A stretch of 7,481 nucleotides of DNA from Lysobacteraceae bacterium (GCA_028293685.1 JAQGOI010000052.1:1-7481); one strand, 5' to 3'; shown: positions 1-7,260, numbered from the stretch's first letter. The notes: generated by a model from the sequence alone, not told the origin. A program made the numbers and translations.

Positions 1-1046
1 GTGGCTTCGACGCGCGCCGCCTGGGCATTGTCGATGCCGTAGCGCTGCATGAGCGCATGCACTGACGCGTCGCGCGGATCGGCGCCGCGGCCGCGACCGC
101 GCATGTCGTAAAGCACGCCCTCGCGCAGTGCGGCCTTGCTGACCCCGATCCGCTCCAGGCCCAGCGCGTCGAAGGCCGCCTCGAGCACCAGAACGCCACC
201 GGCGATGATGGGTTTGCGTTCAGAGGACAACGATGGAAGGTCGATTGCATCGATGCGGCCGGCCGTGAGCAGGCGGTCGCGGACCTGCGCCAGCGCGTCG
301 CGAGTGATGTCGCCTTTAGTCAGTTTCATGGCGATGCAGATTTCGCCGATCGCCTTGTTGGTGCCGGACGATCCCAGCGCCTCATCCCAGCCCAGGTGGC
401 GATAGACACCCGCGAACTGCTGGAATTCGGCGGTGATTTCGGTAGCGGCCTGCTTCCAGCGCTTGCCCGACAGCTTGCCGTCGGCAAAGAACCGACGCGT
501 GCTGGCGACGCAACCGGCCTGCAGGCTTTCGCGTTCGAGCGCATCGAAGCCGGTGCCGATGATGCATTCGGTCGAGCCGCCGCCGATGTCGATGACCAGT
601 CGCAGATCGTCTGGTTTCGGCGGCTGCGCATGGGCGACGCCGAGGTAGACGAGGCGGGCCTCCTCGCGTCCCGAAACGACTTCGATGGCGTGTCCAAGCG
701 CCGTTTCCGCGGGAATCAGGAACGTCTGCGGCATCGCCAGCTGGCGGACGGTGTTGGTGGCGATGGCGCGGACGTGCTGCGGCGGAATGTCGCGCAGGCG
801 CTGGCCGAAGCGCGCGAGGCACGCAAGCGCGCGCTGTCGCACGTCCGGCGCAAGGCCTCGCTTGTCGTCCAGCCCTTCGGCCAGCCGCACCATCTCGCGA
901 ATCCGGTCGACGACGCGCAATTGTCCCAGCACGTAGCGCGCCACGACCATATGAAAGCTGTTGGAACCAAGATCGATCGCGGCGAGCAGGTCACCGTCCT
1001 GCAGTGGCAACGACGGAGAACGTGCGAACAGGTGGGTCTCGTTCAC
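1..1046 (-). CDS. ppx: Exopolyphosphatase Ppx (Ppx/GppA family), 3' end cut by the window edge
   Basis: Exopolyphosphatase removes terminal phosphates from inorganic polyphosphate in the cytoplasm. I read 348 codons on the minus strand without a stop up to the window edge; E. coli Ppx has about 513 residues, so the C-terminal third is missing. The ASKHA-fold phosphate loops are visible: DLGSNS at residues 25-30, followed by FHMV, and DIGGGSTE at 153-160. The SGREEAR segment at 125-131 holds the family's catalytic Glu, and SGTNKAIGE follows later. The GTG start at 1046 was chosen because it overlaps the ppk stop as GTGA and puts DLGSNS at the usual distance from the N terminus. An in-frame GTG at 1064 is an alternative, and no strong Shine-Dalgarno is seen. 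GppA (pppGpp phosphatase) is the close paralogue, but adjacency to ppk favours Ppx. Confidence 0.95.
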   Translation of the reverse strand, partial: MNETHLFARSPSLPLQDGDLLAAIDLGSNSFHMVVARYVLGQLRVVDRIREMVRLAEGLDDKRGLAPDVRQRALACLARFGQRLRDIPPQHVRAIATNTVRQLAMPQTFLIPAETALGHAIEVVSGREEARLVYLGVAHAQPPKPDDLRLVIDIGGGSTECIIGTGFDALERESLQAGCVASTRRFFADGKLSGKRWKQAATEITAEFQQFAGVYRHLGWDEALGSSGTNKAIGEICIAMKLTKGDITRDALAQVRDRLLTAGRIDAIDLPSLSSERKPIIAGGVLVLEAAFDALGLERIGVSKAALREGVLYDMRGRGRGADPRDASVHALMQRYGIDNAQAARVEA

Positions 1047-3181
1047 AGGTTCGATCCGCCGCACAGCTTCGCCAGCAGCGATGCCTGTGCGGAATAGGGC
1101 ATGGCATCGGCCCCCGGTTCCACCCGAACGTATGTGCCGCTGGACTGCAGTTCCCAGGCGTTGATGTTGTCGGCGAGATAATTGTCGAGCGCCTCGACCT
1201 TGACGCGCGCGGCCAGCTCGGGTTCGACGACGGGAAAGCAGGTTTCGACGCGGCGCAGCAGGTTGCGCTCCAGCCAGTCGGCACTGGCGCAGTAGATTTC
1301 CGGTGCACGGTCGTTCTGGAACCAGTACACGCGGCTGTGCTCGAGGAACCGCCCGACGATCGAACGCACGCGGATCGTCTCCGACACGCCCGGGACGCCT
1401 GGTCGCAGCGTGCACGCACCGCGCACGACCAGGTCGATCTGCACGCCGGCCTGCGATGCGGCGTACAGCGCGCGCACCACCTGCGGCTCGTTGAGGGCGT
1501 TCATCTTGGCGATCACGCGCGCCGGCTTGCCCTCGCAGGCATGTCGTGCTTCGCGTTCGATCTTGTGCAATACGCCGGCGTGCAGCGTAAACGGCGATTG
1601 GAGCAGCCGACGCAGCTTGATGGCCGGTGCCATGCCCGACAGTTGCTGGAAGATCTGGTGCACGTCGCTGCCGATATCCGGGTCGGCGGTGATCAGCCCC
1701 ACGTCGGTGTATGTCCGCGCGGTGCCGGCATGGTAATTGCCGGTTCCCAAGTGCACGTAGCGCCGTAGTTTGCGACCTTCGCGGCGCACGATCAGCAGCA
1801 TTTTGGCGTGCGTCTTGTAACCGACCACGCCATAGACCACCTGCACGCCAGCCTGTTGCAGGCGATCGGCAAATCCCAGGTTGGCTTCCTCGTCGAAGCG
1901 CGCGCGCAGTTCGACGACCACCGTCACGTCCTTGCCGTTGCGCGCGGCCTGCACCAGGTGATCGACGATCTGCGATTCGCGACCGGTGCGGTACAGCGTC
2001 TGCTTGATCGCCAGGACGTTCGGATCCTCGGACGCCTGGCGGATCAGTTCCAGTACCGGGGTGAAGGCATCGAAGGGATGGTGGAGCAGGATGTCGCCAT
2101 CCTGGATGCGCTCGAAGATCGCTTCGGTGTTGCGCACGTTGCGAGGCTGAAACGCCGGATATTTCAGTTCCGGGCGCTGGACGAGATCGTAGACCTGCAC
2201 CACGCGGCTGAGGTTGACCGGCCCGTCGATGCGGTAGACCGCGTTGTCGGGCAGCTCGAAATTCTGCAGCAGCGTGCGCACGATGGGCTTGGGACAGTTG
2301 CCGGCGATTTCCAGCCGCATCGCGCGCAGATAGCCGCGTCCGATCAGCTCATCGCGCAGAGCGAGTGCCAGGTTCTCGACTTCCTCCTCGTCGACGATCA
2401 GTTCCGAATTGCGCGTCACCCGGAACTGATACGCGCCCTTGACGTCCATCCCCGGAAACAACTCGTCGACAAAGGCCGAGAGCACAGAAGACAGGAAGAC
2501 GAAGTCGTCGTCGCCACCGGACACTTTCTGCGGCAACTGGATGATGCGCGGCAGCGATCGCGGTGCGCGAACGATCGCCAGGTGTCCGGCACGGCCGAAG
2601 GCATCCTTGCCCTTGAGGACAACGACGATGTTGAGCGACTTGTTGAGGATCTGCGGAAACGGATGCGCAGGATCCAGCCCCAATGGCGACAGCACGGGCA
2701 TGATCTCGTCGCGAAAATACTTGCGCAGCCAGCGCGTCTGTTTCGCGTTCCAGCTGTCGCGTGCCAGCACGCGCACGCCAGCGGCATTGAGTGCGGGGCG
2801 CAGGTCGTCGTTCCAGCAGCGGTATTGCGCGACGACGAGTTCGGCCGCGCGGTCGTGGATGCGCTTGAGGACCGTCGCGGGCGACAGGCCGTCGGGGGCG
2901 ACCGGCAGGCTGAAGTCCTGCGCGTGGCGCACGGTCGCGGCCCGTATCTCGAAAAACTCGTCGAGGTTCGTGCACGAGATGCACAGGTAGCGCAATCGCT
3001 CGAGCAGAGGAACGCCGGCATCCTGGGCTTGCGCCAGCACGCGGAAATTGAAATCGAGCTGTGACAGTTCGCGGTTGAAATACAGCGCCGGGTCGCGTAG
3101 CGGGCCTTCGTCGACGCCGTCGGTCGCGACCTGCGGCCGTGCGGGTTTCCTGCGCGAGGACTTGTCTTTCATGGTCGGCAT
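1043..3181 (-). CDS. ppk1: Polyphosphate kinase 1
   Basis: PPK1 reversibly polymerises the gamma-phosphate of ATP into polyphosphate. The frame gives 712 residues from ATG 3181, or 709 from ATG 3172 (E. coli PPK has 688). Numbering from 3172: the N-terminal ATP-binding motif FNRELSQLDFNFRVL lies at about 32-46. The phospholipase-D-like catalytic half contains KQTLYRTG, LRARFDEEANLGFADR, THAK with His455, and YVHLGTGNYH with His474. These two histidines are 19 residues apart, as are His435 and His454 of the E. coli enzyme; the first is the phosphorylated one. The frame stays open to a codon at 3331, but that would overlap phoR by 83 bp and the extra residues look non-family, so the start is at 3181 or 3172. 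Neither has a clear ribosome binding site. It lies 67 bp after phoR, and its TGA overlaps the ppx GTG. Confidence 0.96.
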   Translation of the reverse strand: MPTMKDKSSRRKPARPQVATDGVDEGPLRDPALYFNRELSQLDFNFRVLAQAQDAGVPLLERLRYLCISCTNLDEFFEIRAATVRHAQDFSLPVAPDGLSPATVLKRIHDRAAELVVAQYRCWNDDLRPALNAAGVRVLARDSWNAKQTRWLRKYFRDEIMPVLSPLGLDPAHPFPQILNKSLNIVVVLKGKDAFGRAGHLAIVRAPRSLPRIIQLPQKVSGGDDDFVFLSSVLSAFVDELFPGMDVKGAYQFRVTRNSELIVDEEEVENLALALRDELIGRGYLRAMRLEIAGNCPKPIVRTLLQNFELPDNAVYRIDGPVNLSRVVQVYDLVQRPELKYPAFQPRNVRNTEAIFERIQDGDILLHHPFDAFTPVLELIRQASEDPNVLAIKQTLYRTGRESQIVDHLVQAARNGKDVTVVVELRARFDEEANLGFADRLQQAGVQVVYGVVGYKTHAKMLLIVRREGRKLRRYVHLGTGNYHAGTARTYTDVGLITADPDIGSDVHQIFQQLSGMAPAIKLRRLLQSPFTLHAGVLHKIEREARHACEGKPARVIAKMNALNEPQVVRALYAASQAGVQIDLVVRGACTLRPGVPGVSETIRVRSIVGRFLEHSRVYWFQNDRAPEIYCASADWLERNLLRRVETCFPVVEPELAARVKVEALDNYLADNINAWELQSSGTYVRVEPGADAMPYSAQASLLAKLCGGSNL

Positions 3182-3248
3182 TGTAGAAGGAGCACGCAGG
3201 TACGGTTGGCCAGGCCCGGCGACGGCGCACGCGATGTTGGCGGGAGGC

Positions 3249-4574
3249 TCACGCCTGCGCCAGATCGCGCGGCGAGCGCAGGTACACGCGCTCGACGCCG
3301 AAATGGCAGGAAAAACGGCTGCCGCGTCCAACTTCGCTGGTGATGTCCAGGCGTGCCTGGTGCAGGTTCAGCACATGCTTGGCGATGGCAAGACCCAGCC
3401 CCGTGCCGCCGCTCTCGCGTGAACGGCTGGTCGATACACGGTAGAACCGCTCGGTGATCCGCGGCAGGTGTGCGGCCGGGATGCCGTAGCCGCTGTCCTG
3501 CACCGACAGCACCACGCCGCCATCGGTTTGGCGGGAAAAACGGATGTCGACAGTGCCGCCATCGGGCGTGTAGCGCACCGCATTGCTCACCAGATTGGAA
3601 AAGGCGCTATGCAGCTCGCGCTGCGATCCCCAGAGATCGACCTGGGCTTCGTCCTCGACGGTAATGGTGTGGCGCTGCTGGCTCAGCGCCTGCGCTTCGC
3701 GTCCGAGCGTGGCCAGCAGCGGAGCCATCGGCACGCTTTCGTCGGCAAGCGCTTCCTGCGCTTCGAGTCGCGACAGGGTCAGCAGGTCTTCGACCAGTTG
3801 CGTCATCCGCTGAGATTGGCGGCGCATCTCATGCACGATCGGCGTCCATTCCGAATCGTCCGTTGGCTCGAGCATGTCCAGGTAGCCATGCACCACGGTC
3901 AGAGGCGTGCGCAGTTCGTGTGAAACGTTGGCGACAAAATCGCGACGCATCTGCTCCAGTCGCATCAGCTTGCTGACGTCGCGCGCGACCAGCAGCCACA
4001 GCTCGTCGGAGTAGGGAATCAGGCGCAGGTGCAGGCGGGTGTCGGGGTCGACCGGGGAGGGCACGTCCGTCAGCGGTTCGGCATTGCGCCCGGAGGTGAG
4101 CCAGTGCGCGACCGGCAACGGCTGCAGGCGCTCGCCCAGGGCGGCATCGACGTCGCGCGGATAGCGCAGCCCGAGCAGGCGCGTGGCTGCATCGTTGAAC
4201 CAGAGGATGCGCTGGCTGTTGCGGTCCAGCACGACAACGGCATCGGGCAGCGCCGCCGCGGCGGCCCGGTATGCACGCAGCATGTCGAGCAGGCGTCGTC
4301 GCTGCGCGCGTGCATCGCTTTGGCTGCGATGCAGCAGGACTTCGATTCCGGCCCAGATGCCGCGGCCCTGAGGGGCATCGGCGTGCCGGCGCGCACGCAG
4401 GATCAGCCACAGCAAGCGCAGGTTCCACTGCTGCCATGCGACTGCCGCCAGCGCGGCCAGCGCAAGCATCTGCCACGGACGTCCGATCGCCAGCCCGGCC
4501 AGACCCGCGGTCACCAGTAGCGCTGCCAGCAGGGCGAACGAGCGTAACCATGGATCGCGCGAGCGCGGAGGCAT
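3249..4574 (-). CDS. phoR: Phosphate regulon sensor histidine kinase PhoR
   Basis: PhoR is the inner-membrane kinase/phosphatase that controls PhoB according to phosphate supply, normally through the Pst transporter and PhoU rather than a periplasmic domain. The product has 441 residues (E. coli PhoR 431). Two hydrophobic segments at about 12-31 and 34-59 are separated by only a few residues, so there is no extracytoplasmic sensor domain, as expected. A PAS-like region follows at about 100-160 (AALPDAVVVLDRNSQRILWFNDAATRLLG is its core). The HisKA box FVANVSHELRTPL carries the phospho-acceptor His219. The ATPase domain shows the N box SNLVSNAVRYTP (about 327-337), the G1 box DSGYGI (360-365) and the G2 box GGTGLGLAI (389-397). 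ATG 4574 was chosen because it is 10 bp after the phoB stop; upstream in-frame codons would run into phoB. No key residue is missing. Confidence 0.96.
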   Translation of the reverse strand: MPPRSRDPWLRSFALLAALLVTAGLAGLAIGRPWQMLALAALAAVAWQQWNLRLLWLILRARRHADAPQGRGIWAGIEVLLHRSQSDARAQRRRLLDMLRAYRAAAAALPDAVVVLDRNSQRILWFNDAATRLLGLRYPRDVDAALGERLQPLPVAHWLTSGRNAEPLTDVPSPVDPDTRLHLRLIPYSDELWLLVARDVSKLMRLEQMRRDFVANVSHELRTPLTVVHGYLDMLEPTDDSEWTPIVHEMRRQSQRMTQLVEDLLTLSRLEAQEALADESVPMAPLLATLGREAQALSQQRHTITVEDEAQVDLWGSQRELHSAFSNLVSNAVRYTPDGGTVDIRFSRQTDGGVVLSVQDSGYGIPAAHLPRITERFYRVSTSRSRESGGTGLGLAIAKHVLNLHQARLDITSEVGRGSRFSCHFGVERVYLRSPRDLAQA

Positions 4575-4584
4575 GGCGGCCGGC

Positions 4585-5286
4585 CTACACGGCTGCTGAG
4601 AAGCGATAGCCAGCGCCACGCACGGTCTGCACCATGTTGTCCAGGCTGGCCGGTTCCAGGGTCTTGCGCAGCCGGCGGATGTGCACGTCGACCGTGCGTT
4701 CCTCGACATAGACGCTTCCGCCCCAGACGTGGTCGAGGAGCTGCGAACGGCTGTAAACGCGTTCGGGGTGCGTCATGAAGAAATGCAGCAGGCGGTATTC
4801 GGTCGGGCCGATCGCCACGGGCGCGGCGTCGCCACCGACTTCGGCGAAGACGCGGTGTGCCGCGCCATCGATGCGCAACGCGCCGATCCGGACACTGCCG
4901 TGCTCGTCATCCTCGCGCGAGCGGCGCATGACGGCTCGAATCCGCGCCAGCAGCTCCCGTGCGGAAAATGGCTTGACCACGTAATCGTCGACGCCCGCTT
5001 CAAGACCGCCGACACGGTCGTTTTCCTCGCCGCGCGCGGTGAGCATGATGATCGGCACCTCGCGCGTCAGTGCGTCGCGACGCCAACGTCGCGCCAGTTC
5101 CAGCCCGCTGGTCCCCGGCAACATCCAGTCCAGCAGGATCAGGTCGGGAACGCGATCGGCGATGGACGCCTGGGCTTCGCGGGCGTCGCCGGCGTGTGCC
5201 GGCTCGTAATCGGCCTTGCGCAGGGCAAAGGCGACCATCTCGCGAATCGCGGGTTCATCGTCGACGATCAGGATGCGTTTCAGCAT
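4585..5286 (-). CDS. phoB: Phosphate regulon response regulator PhoB
   Basis: PhoB is the OmpR-family transcription factor of the Pho regulon; when phosphorylated by PhoR it binds Pho boxes and recruits RNA polymerase. The 233-residue product (E. coli 229) begins MLKRILIVDDEP. The receiver domain has acidic Asp9/Asp10, phospho-acceptor Asp53 in LILLDWMLPG, Thr83 in MLTA and Lys105 in VVKPFS. The C-terminal winged helix shows GPTEYRLLHFFMTHPERVYSR, the recognition-helix region YVEERTVDVHIRRLRKTL (about 193-210) and the ending RGAGYRFSAAV. Start 5286 is supported by an AGGA element at 5293-5296, 6 nt upstream; a longer frame starting with TTG at 5322 would add 12 residues foreign to the family. 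It is the first gene of phoB-phoR-ppk-ppx. A Pho box 55 bp upstream suggests autoactivation. Confidence 0.97.
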   Translation of the reverse strand: MLKRILIVDDEPAIREMVAFALRKADYEPAHAGDAREAQASIADRVPDLILLDWMLPGTSGLELARRWRRDALTREVPIIMLTARGEENDRVGGLEAGVDDYVVKPFSARELLARIRAVMRRSREDDEHGSVRIGALRIDGAAHRVFAEVGGDAAPVAIGPTEYRLLHFFMTHPERVYSRSQLLDHVWGGSVYVEERTVDVHIRRLRKTLEPASLDNMVQTVRGAGYRFSAAV

Positions 5287-5335
5287 GGAGTGTCCTGCAC
5301 GCAGCCACCGTCTCATCGCCAAGGGTCCGGGCGCA

Positions 5336-5341
5336 AGTAGA
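5336..5341 (-). promoter_or_regulatory. Predicted -10 element of the phoB promoter
   Basis: Reading the minus strand, TCTACT begins at the last base of the third Pho-box heptamer. It matches TATAAT at four of six positions. In E. coli phoA, as I recall it, the -10 hexamer TATAGT begins at the last base of a third heptamer-like element in the same way. Transcription would start near 5329, giving a leader of about 43 nt before the phoB ATG. No -35 hexamer is expected, because PhoB substitutes for it. Confidence 0.5.
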
Positions 5342-5369
5342 AGTCAGCGATGTGACTGGTGGATGACAG
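5341..5369 (-). promoter_or_regulatory. Pho box (PhoB binding site), three heptamers at 11-bp spacing
   Basis: On the minus strand three heptamers follow one another: CTGTCAT (5369-5363), CAGTCAC (5358-5352) and CTGACTT (5347-5341). Each starts exactly 11 bp after the previous one. The Pho-box consensus is CTGTCAT direct repeats with 4-bp AT-rich spacers. The first unit is a perfect match, the second and third are degenerate, and the spacers CCAC and ATCG are less AT-rich than in E. coli. The orientation and distance fit activation of phoB (autoregulation). Confidence 0.75.
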
Positions 5370-5445
5370 CCCGGAAAACGCCTTCCTTCAAGCGGATGGC
5401 GGCGGGATCGGGACAGGTGTGCATGAAGCCACCACCATTCCCCAT
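5344..5445 (-). CDS. Possible 33-residue small ORF between bepA and phoB
   Basis: A short frame from ATG 5445 to TGA 5344 encodes 33 residues beginning MGNGGGFMHTCPDPAA. The start is preceded by AAGGAG (5458-5453) with a 7-nt spacer, the clearest ribosome binding site in this window. The peptide has no hydrophobic stretch and no recognised domain; it is glycine-rich at the start with one Cys and several basic residues near the end. About 69% of its codons end in G or C, which looks lower than in the neighbouring genes. Its last 26 bases overlap the Pho box. It could be translated from bepA read-through, since no clear terminator separates them. It may be chance; function unknown. Confidence 0.3.
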   Translation of the reverse strand: MGNGGGFMHTCPDPAAIRLKEGVFRAVIHQSHR

Positions 5446-5495
5446 ACAGCCTCTCCTTGGAGGCAATGGACATTTGGCGGATCAAGCGGGAAAAC

Positions 5496-7085
5496 TCAAC
5501 GGCGCTCCAGGTCCTCGTCGTGCACGCCTTGCCGGCGCAGTTCCAGCACGGCCGGGGTAATGGCTGCAATGCGGGCGTCGATCCGCGAGCGCGCGTAGTA
5601 GTCGACGTCGCTGCGTCTCTTGAGTGTATTGAGCTGCACGAGCGCCTGCTCGGGCCGCCCGTTGAGATAGGCAGCTTCGGCATAGGCCTCCCCCGCACGC
5701 ACGGGGTCGCCGGCGATTTCGCTGCTGCGGGCGAAGGTCTGCTGGAACACCGGATCCTCTGCCGCGCTGGCCAGCAACGGTCGCAACACGGTCTGCGCAC
5801 GCTTGCCGGCTGTCGGCGTGTTGCGCTCGTCGAGCATCGCGGCGTAGGTCAGCGCGACGGCACGATTGCCCGGCATGCGCTGCAGCAGGGGTTCGAACCT
5901 GGCGTCAGCGGCCACGATCTTCCCGGAGCGCGCTTCCGACTGTCCCAGCGCCAGCGTGATCCAGACGTTGCCCGGATGCGCGTCCAGCAACGTTCCCAGG
6001 TCTGCTGCTGCAGCCGCGGCATGCCCATCGAGCAACCGCGCCACGGCAAGGCCGTAGCGTTGCGCATCGGTCAAGGCATGCGCGCGGCCCAGGCTTTCGT
6101 ATTCGCGGACGGCGGCTTCGGGAGTCTGCGCGCTGAGCACCCGCAGGCGTTCGCGTGCCCACGCGAATTGCCCGCTGTCTCCCTGCACGAAGCTGTTGCC
6201 GATGAGCAGCGATGACGGCAACAGCGGGTTGGTCGCCTGGCCGGCCGGCACAAGGGGTTTGCCGGCTTTTTTTAGTTGCTCGGCGCGCTGTCGAGCTTCG
6301 CTGATACGTGTCGTGGTAACCGGATGGGTCTGGAGATAGTCCGGGACGCGTTCGCGCTCCCCGCCCTGGTTGGTACGGATCACGGCCTGCAGCTTCTCCA
6401 TGAAGTCGGCCATGGCGGACGGGTCGTAGCCGCTGCGCGCCAGCGCGCGGATGCCGATGCGGTCGGCTTCGGATTCGTTGTCGCGGGTGTAGTTGATCTG
6501 GCGCTGGATCATCAGGCCCTGCGCCGAGGCCATCATGGCCGCCGCGCCGTTGTCGGCCGAAGTGCTGTGGGACGCCTGCGCCACGGCGATCGCGCCTAGC
6601 ATCGCCAGCAGGATCGGGATGCTGTCGCGTTGCGCGCGCTCCACCCCGCGCAGCACGTGGGATTGCGTCACGTGGGCCATTTCGTGAGACAGGACCGCCG
6701 CCACCTCATCTTCCCGGTCGGCGGCCAGGATCAGTCCGGCATTGACCGCGACATAGCCGCCCAGGGTCGCGAAGGCATTGATCTGGCGGTCCTTGAGCAG
6801 GAACAGCGTGAATGGCTGCCCGGGCTTGTCGCTGGCCGCTCCCAGCCGATCACCCATCGCCTGCAGCCAGCCGCCCACCAGGGGGTCGTCGAGCGTGTAG
6901 CCGAAATTGCGCAGCTGACTCAGCGTCATCTGGCCGTATTCTTTCTGCTGCGCGGGGCCCAGCACTTCGCCGGCCGATGAGCCGATGTCGGGCAGGGAAT
7001 GGTCCTGCGCCGCGCTGCCGCTGCTTCCCAACAACAGACCTGCGACGAGAACGCTCATTGCAGTGATGGGCAGCAGGTTACGCAT
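5496..7085 (-). CDS. bepA: Periplasmic M48 zinc metallopeptidase with TPR-type C-terminal half (BepA/YfgC type)
   Basis: BepA-type proteins act in the periplasm as chaperone/protease in outer-membrane protein assembly, promoting LptD maturation and degrading stalled substrates. The product has 529 residues from ATG 7085 (E. coli 487). It starts with a signal peptide: a short basic start, a hydrophobic core, and probable cleavage after SAA near residue 26. Numbered from this ATG: zinc motif HEMAH at 134-138, third ligand Glu204 in NESEADRIG, and HPVTTTR with His254, matching the regulatory histidine (His246) of E. coli BepA. The region from about 300 is alanine-rich and helical with TPR-like repeats (for example LDAHPGNVWITLALGQSEARSGK). 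A GTG at 7103 would add six residues, but it directly follows a TAA and has no Shine-Dalgarno. A run of seven A and a GC hairpin fall at residues 271-274, between the peptidase and TPR halves. Confidence 0.93.
   Translation of the reverse strand: MRNLLPITAMSVLVAGLLLGSSGSAAQDHSLPDIGSSAGEVLGPAQQKEYGQMTLSQLRNFGYTLDDPLVGGWLQAMGDRLGAASDKPGQPFTLFLLKDRQINAFATLGGYVAVNAGLILAADREDEVAAVLSHEMAHVTQSHVLRGVERAQRDSIPILLAMLGAIAVAQASHSTSADNGAAAMMASAQGLMIQRQINYTRDNESEADRIGIRALARSGYDPSAMADFMEKLQAVIRTNQGGERERVPDYLQTHPVTTTRISEARQRAEQLKKAGKPLVPAGQATNPLLPSSLLIGNSFVQGDSGQFAWARERLRVLSAQTPEAAVREYESLGRAHALTDAQRYGLAVARLLDGHAAAAAADLGTLLDAHPGNVWITLALGQSEARSGKIVAADARFEPLLQRMPGNRAVALTYAAMLDERNTPTAGKRAQTVLRPLLASAAEDPVFQQTFARSSEIAGDPVRAGEAYAEAAYLNGRPEQALVQLNTLKRRSDVDYYARSRIDARIAAITPAVLELRRQGVHDEDLERR
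6244..6273 (+). terminator. Intrinsic-terminator-like hairpin, antisense inside bepA
   Basis: On the plus strand GCCGGCA (6244-6250) and TGCCGGC (6260-6266) form a perfect 7-bp stem around a 9-nt loop, followed at once by seven T (6267-6273). This has the form of a rho-independent terminator for transcripts crossing bepA in the antisense direction. No plus-strand gene lies upstream, so it may limit antisense transcription or be incidental to the coding sequence. Read on the coding strand, it is a run of seven A followed by the same hairpin. Confidence 0.4.
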
Positions 7086-7250
7086 GGCGTGCGGGCTCTT
7101 CACTTAAGCGGGACGGTTGCAGGATGAGGGGCAGGGCGACGATCGGTGTGAACTGGTGGTTAATCCGCGAGGATGGGAGGCCGGTCTGCCGGGGTGGAAA
7201 ACCGTTGCCGGCAGCCGCATATTCGACCCCTTCCATCCCTTCGAGTTTCC
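7086..7250. other. Divergent intergenic spacer between bepA and the glutaredoxin gene
   Basis: This spacer must hold the leftward promoter for bepA and probably a rightward one for the glutaredoxin gene. I could not identify a convincing -35/-10 pair on either strand. The best leftward candidate, a TTCACA hexamer near 7150, lacks a good -10 partner. A tiny perfect hairpin, ATCC-GCGA-GGAT (7163-7174), is present but too small to call. The reading frames crossing the spacer look like GC-rich noise. Confidence 0.5.
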
Positions 7251-7254
7251 GGAG
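7251..7254 (+). promoter_or_regulatory. Ribosome binding site deciding the TTG start of the glutaredoxin gene
   Basis: GGAG lies 6 nt upstream of TTG 7261. Upstream in the same frame, back to about 7141, I saw no ATG or GTG, so this element supports TTG as the initiation codon. Confidence 0.6.
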
Positions 7255-7260
7255 TTCGAT

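Noticed and set aside
396..1097. 233-codon plus-strand frame opposite ppx
   Set aside because: The complementary strand encodes all Ppx motifs in one uninterrupted frame, so this is a codon-bias shadow.
1808..3064. 418-codon open frame on the plus strand opposite ppk
   Set aside because: It is fully antisense to a clear PPK1 gene. Long antisense frames are expected in GC-rich genes because few T/A-rich stops occur. The translation shows no recognisable domain.
3308..3322. Terminator-like T5 run near the 3' end of phoR on the minus strand
   Set aside because: The preceding stem is about 3 bp and the element lies inside phoR coding sequence, so it cannot be supported.
3249..3331. Longer N terminus for PPK overlapping phoR
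   Set aside because: The extra residues are Cys/Arg/Ala-rich, unlike PPK1 N termini, and would require an 83-bp overlap with phoR.
5449..5464. GCCTC/GAGGC hairpin after bepA as a terminator
   Set aside because: The stem is only 5 bp with a 6-nt loop, no T run follows on the minus strand, and it overlaps the ribosome binding site of the small ORF.
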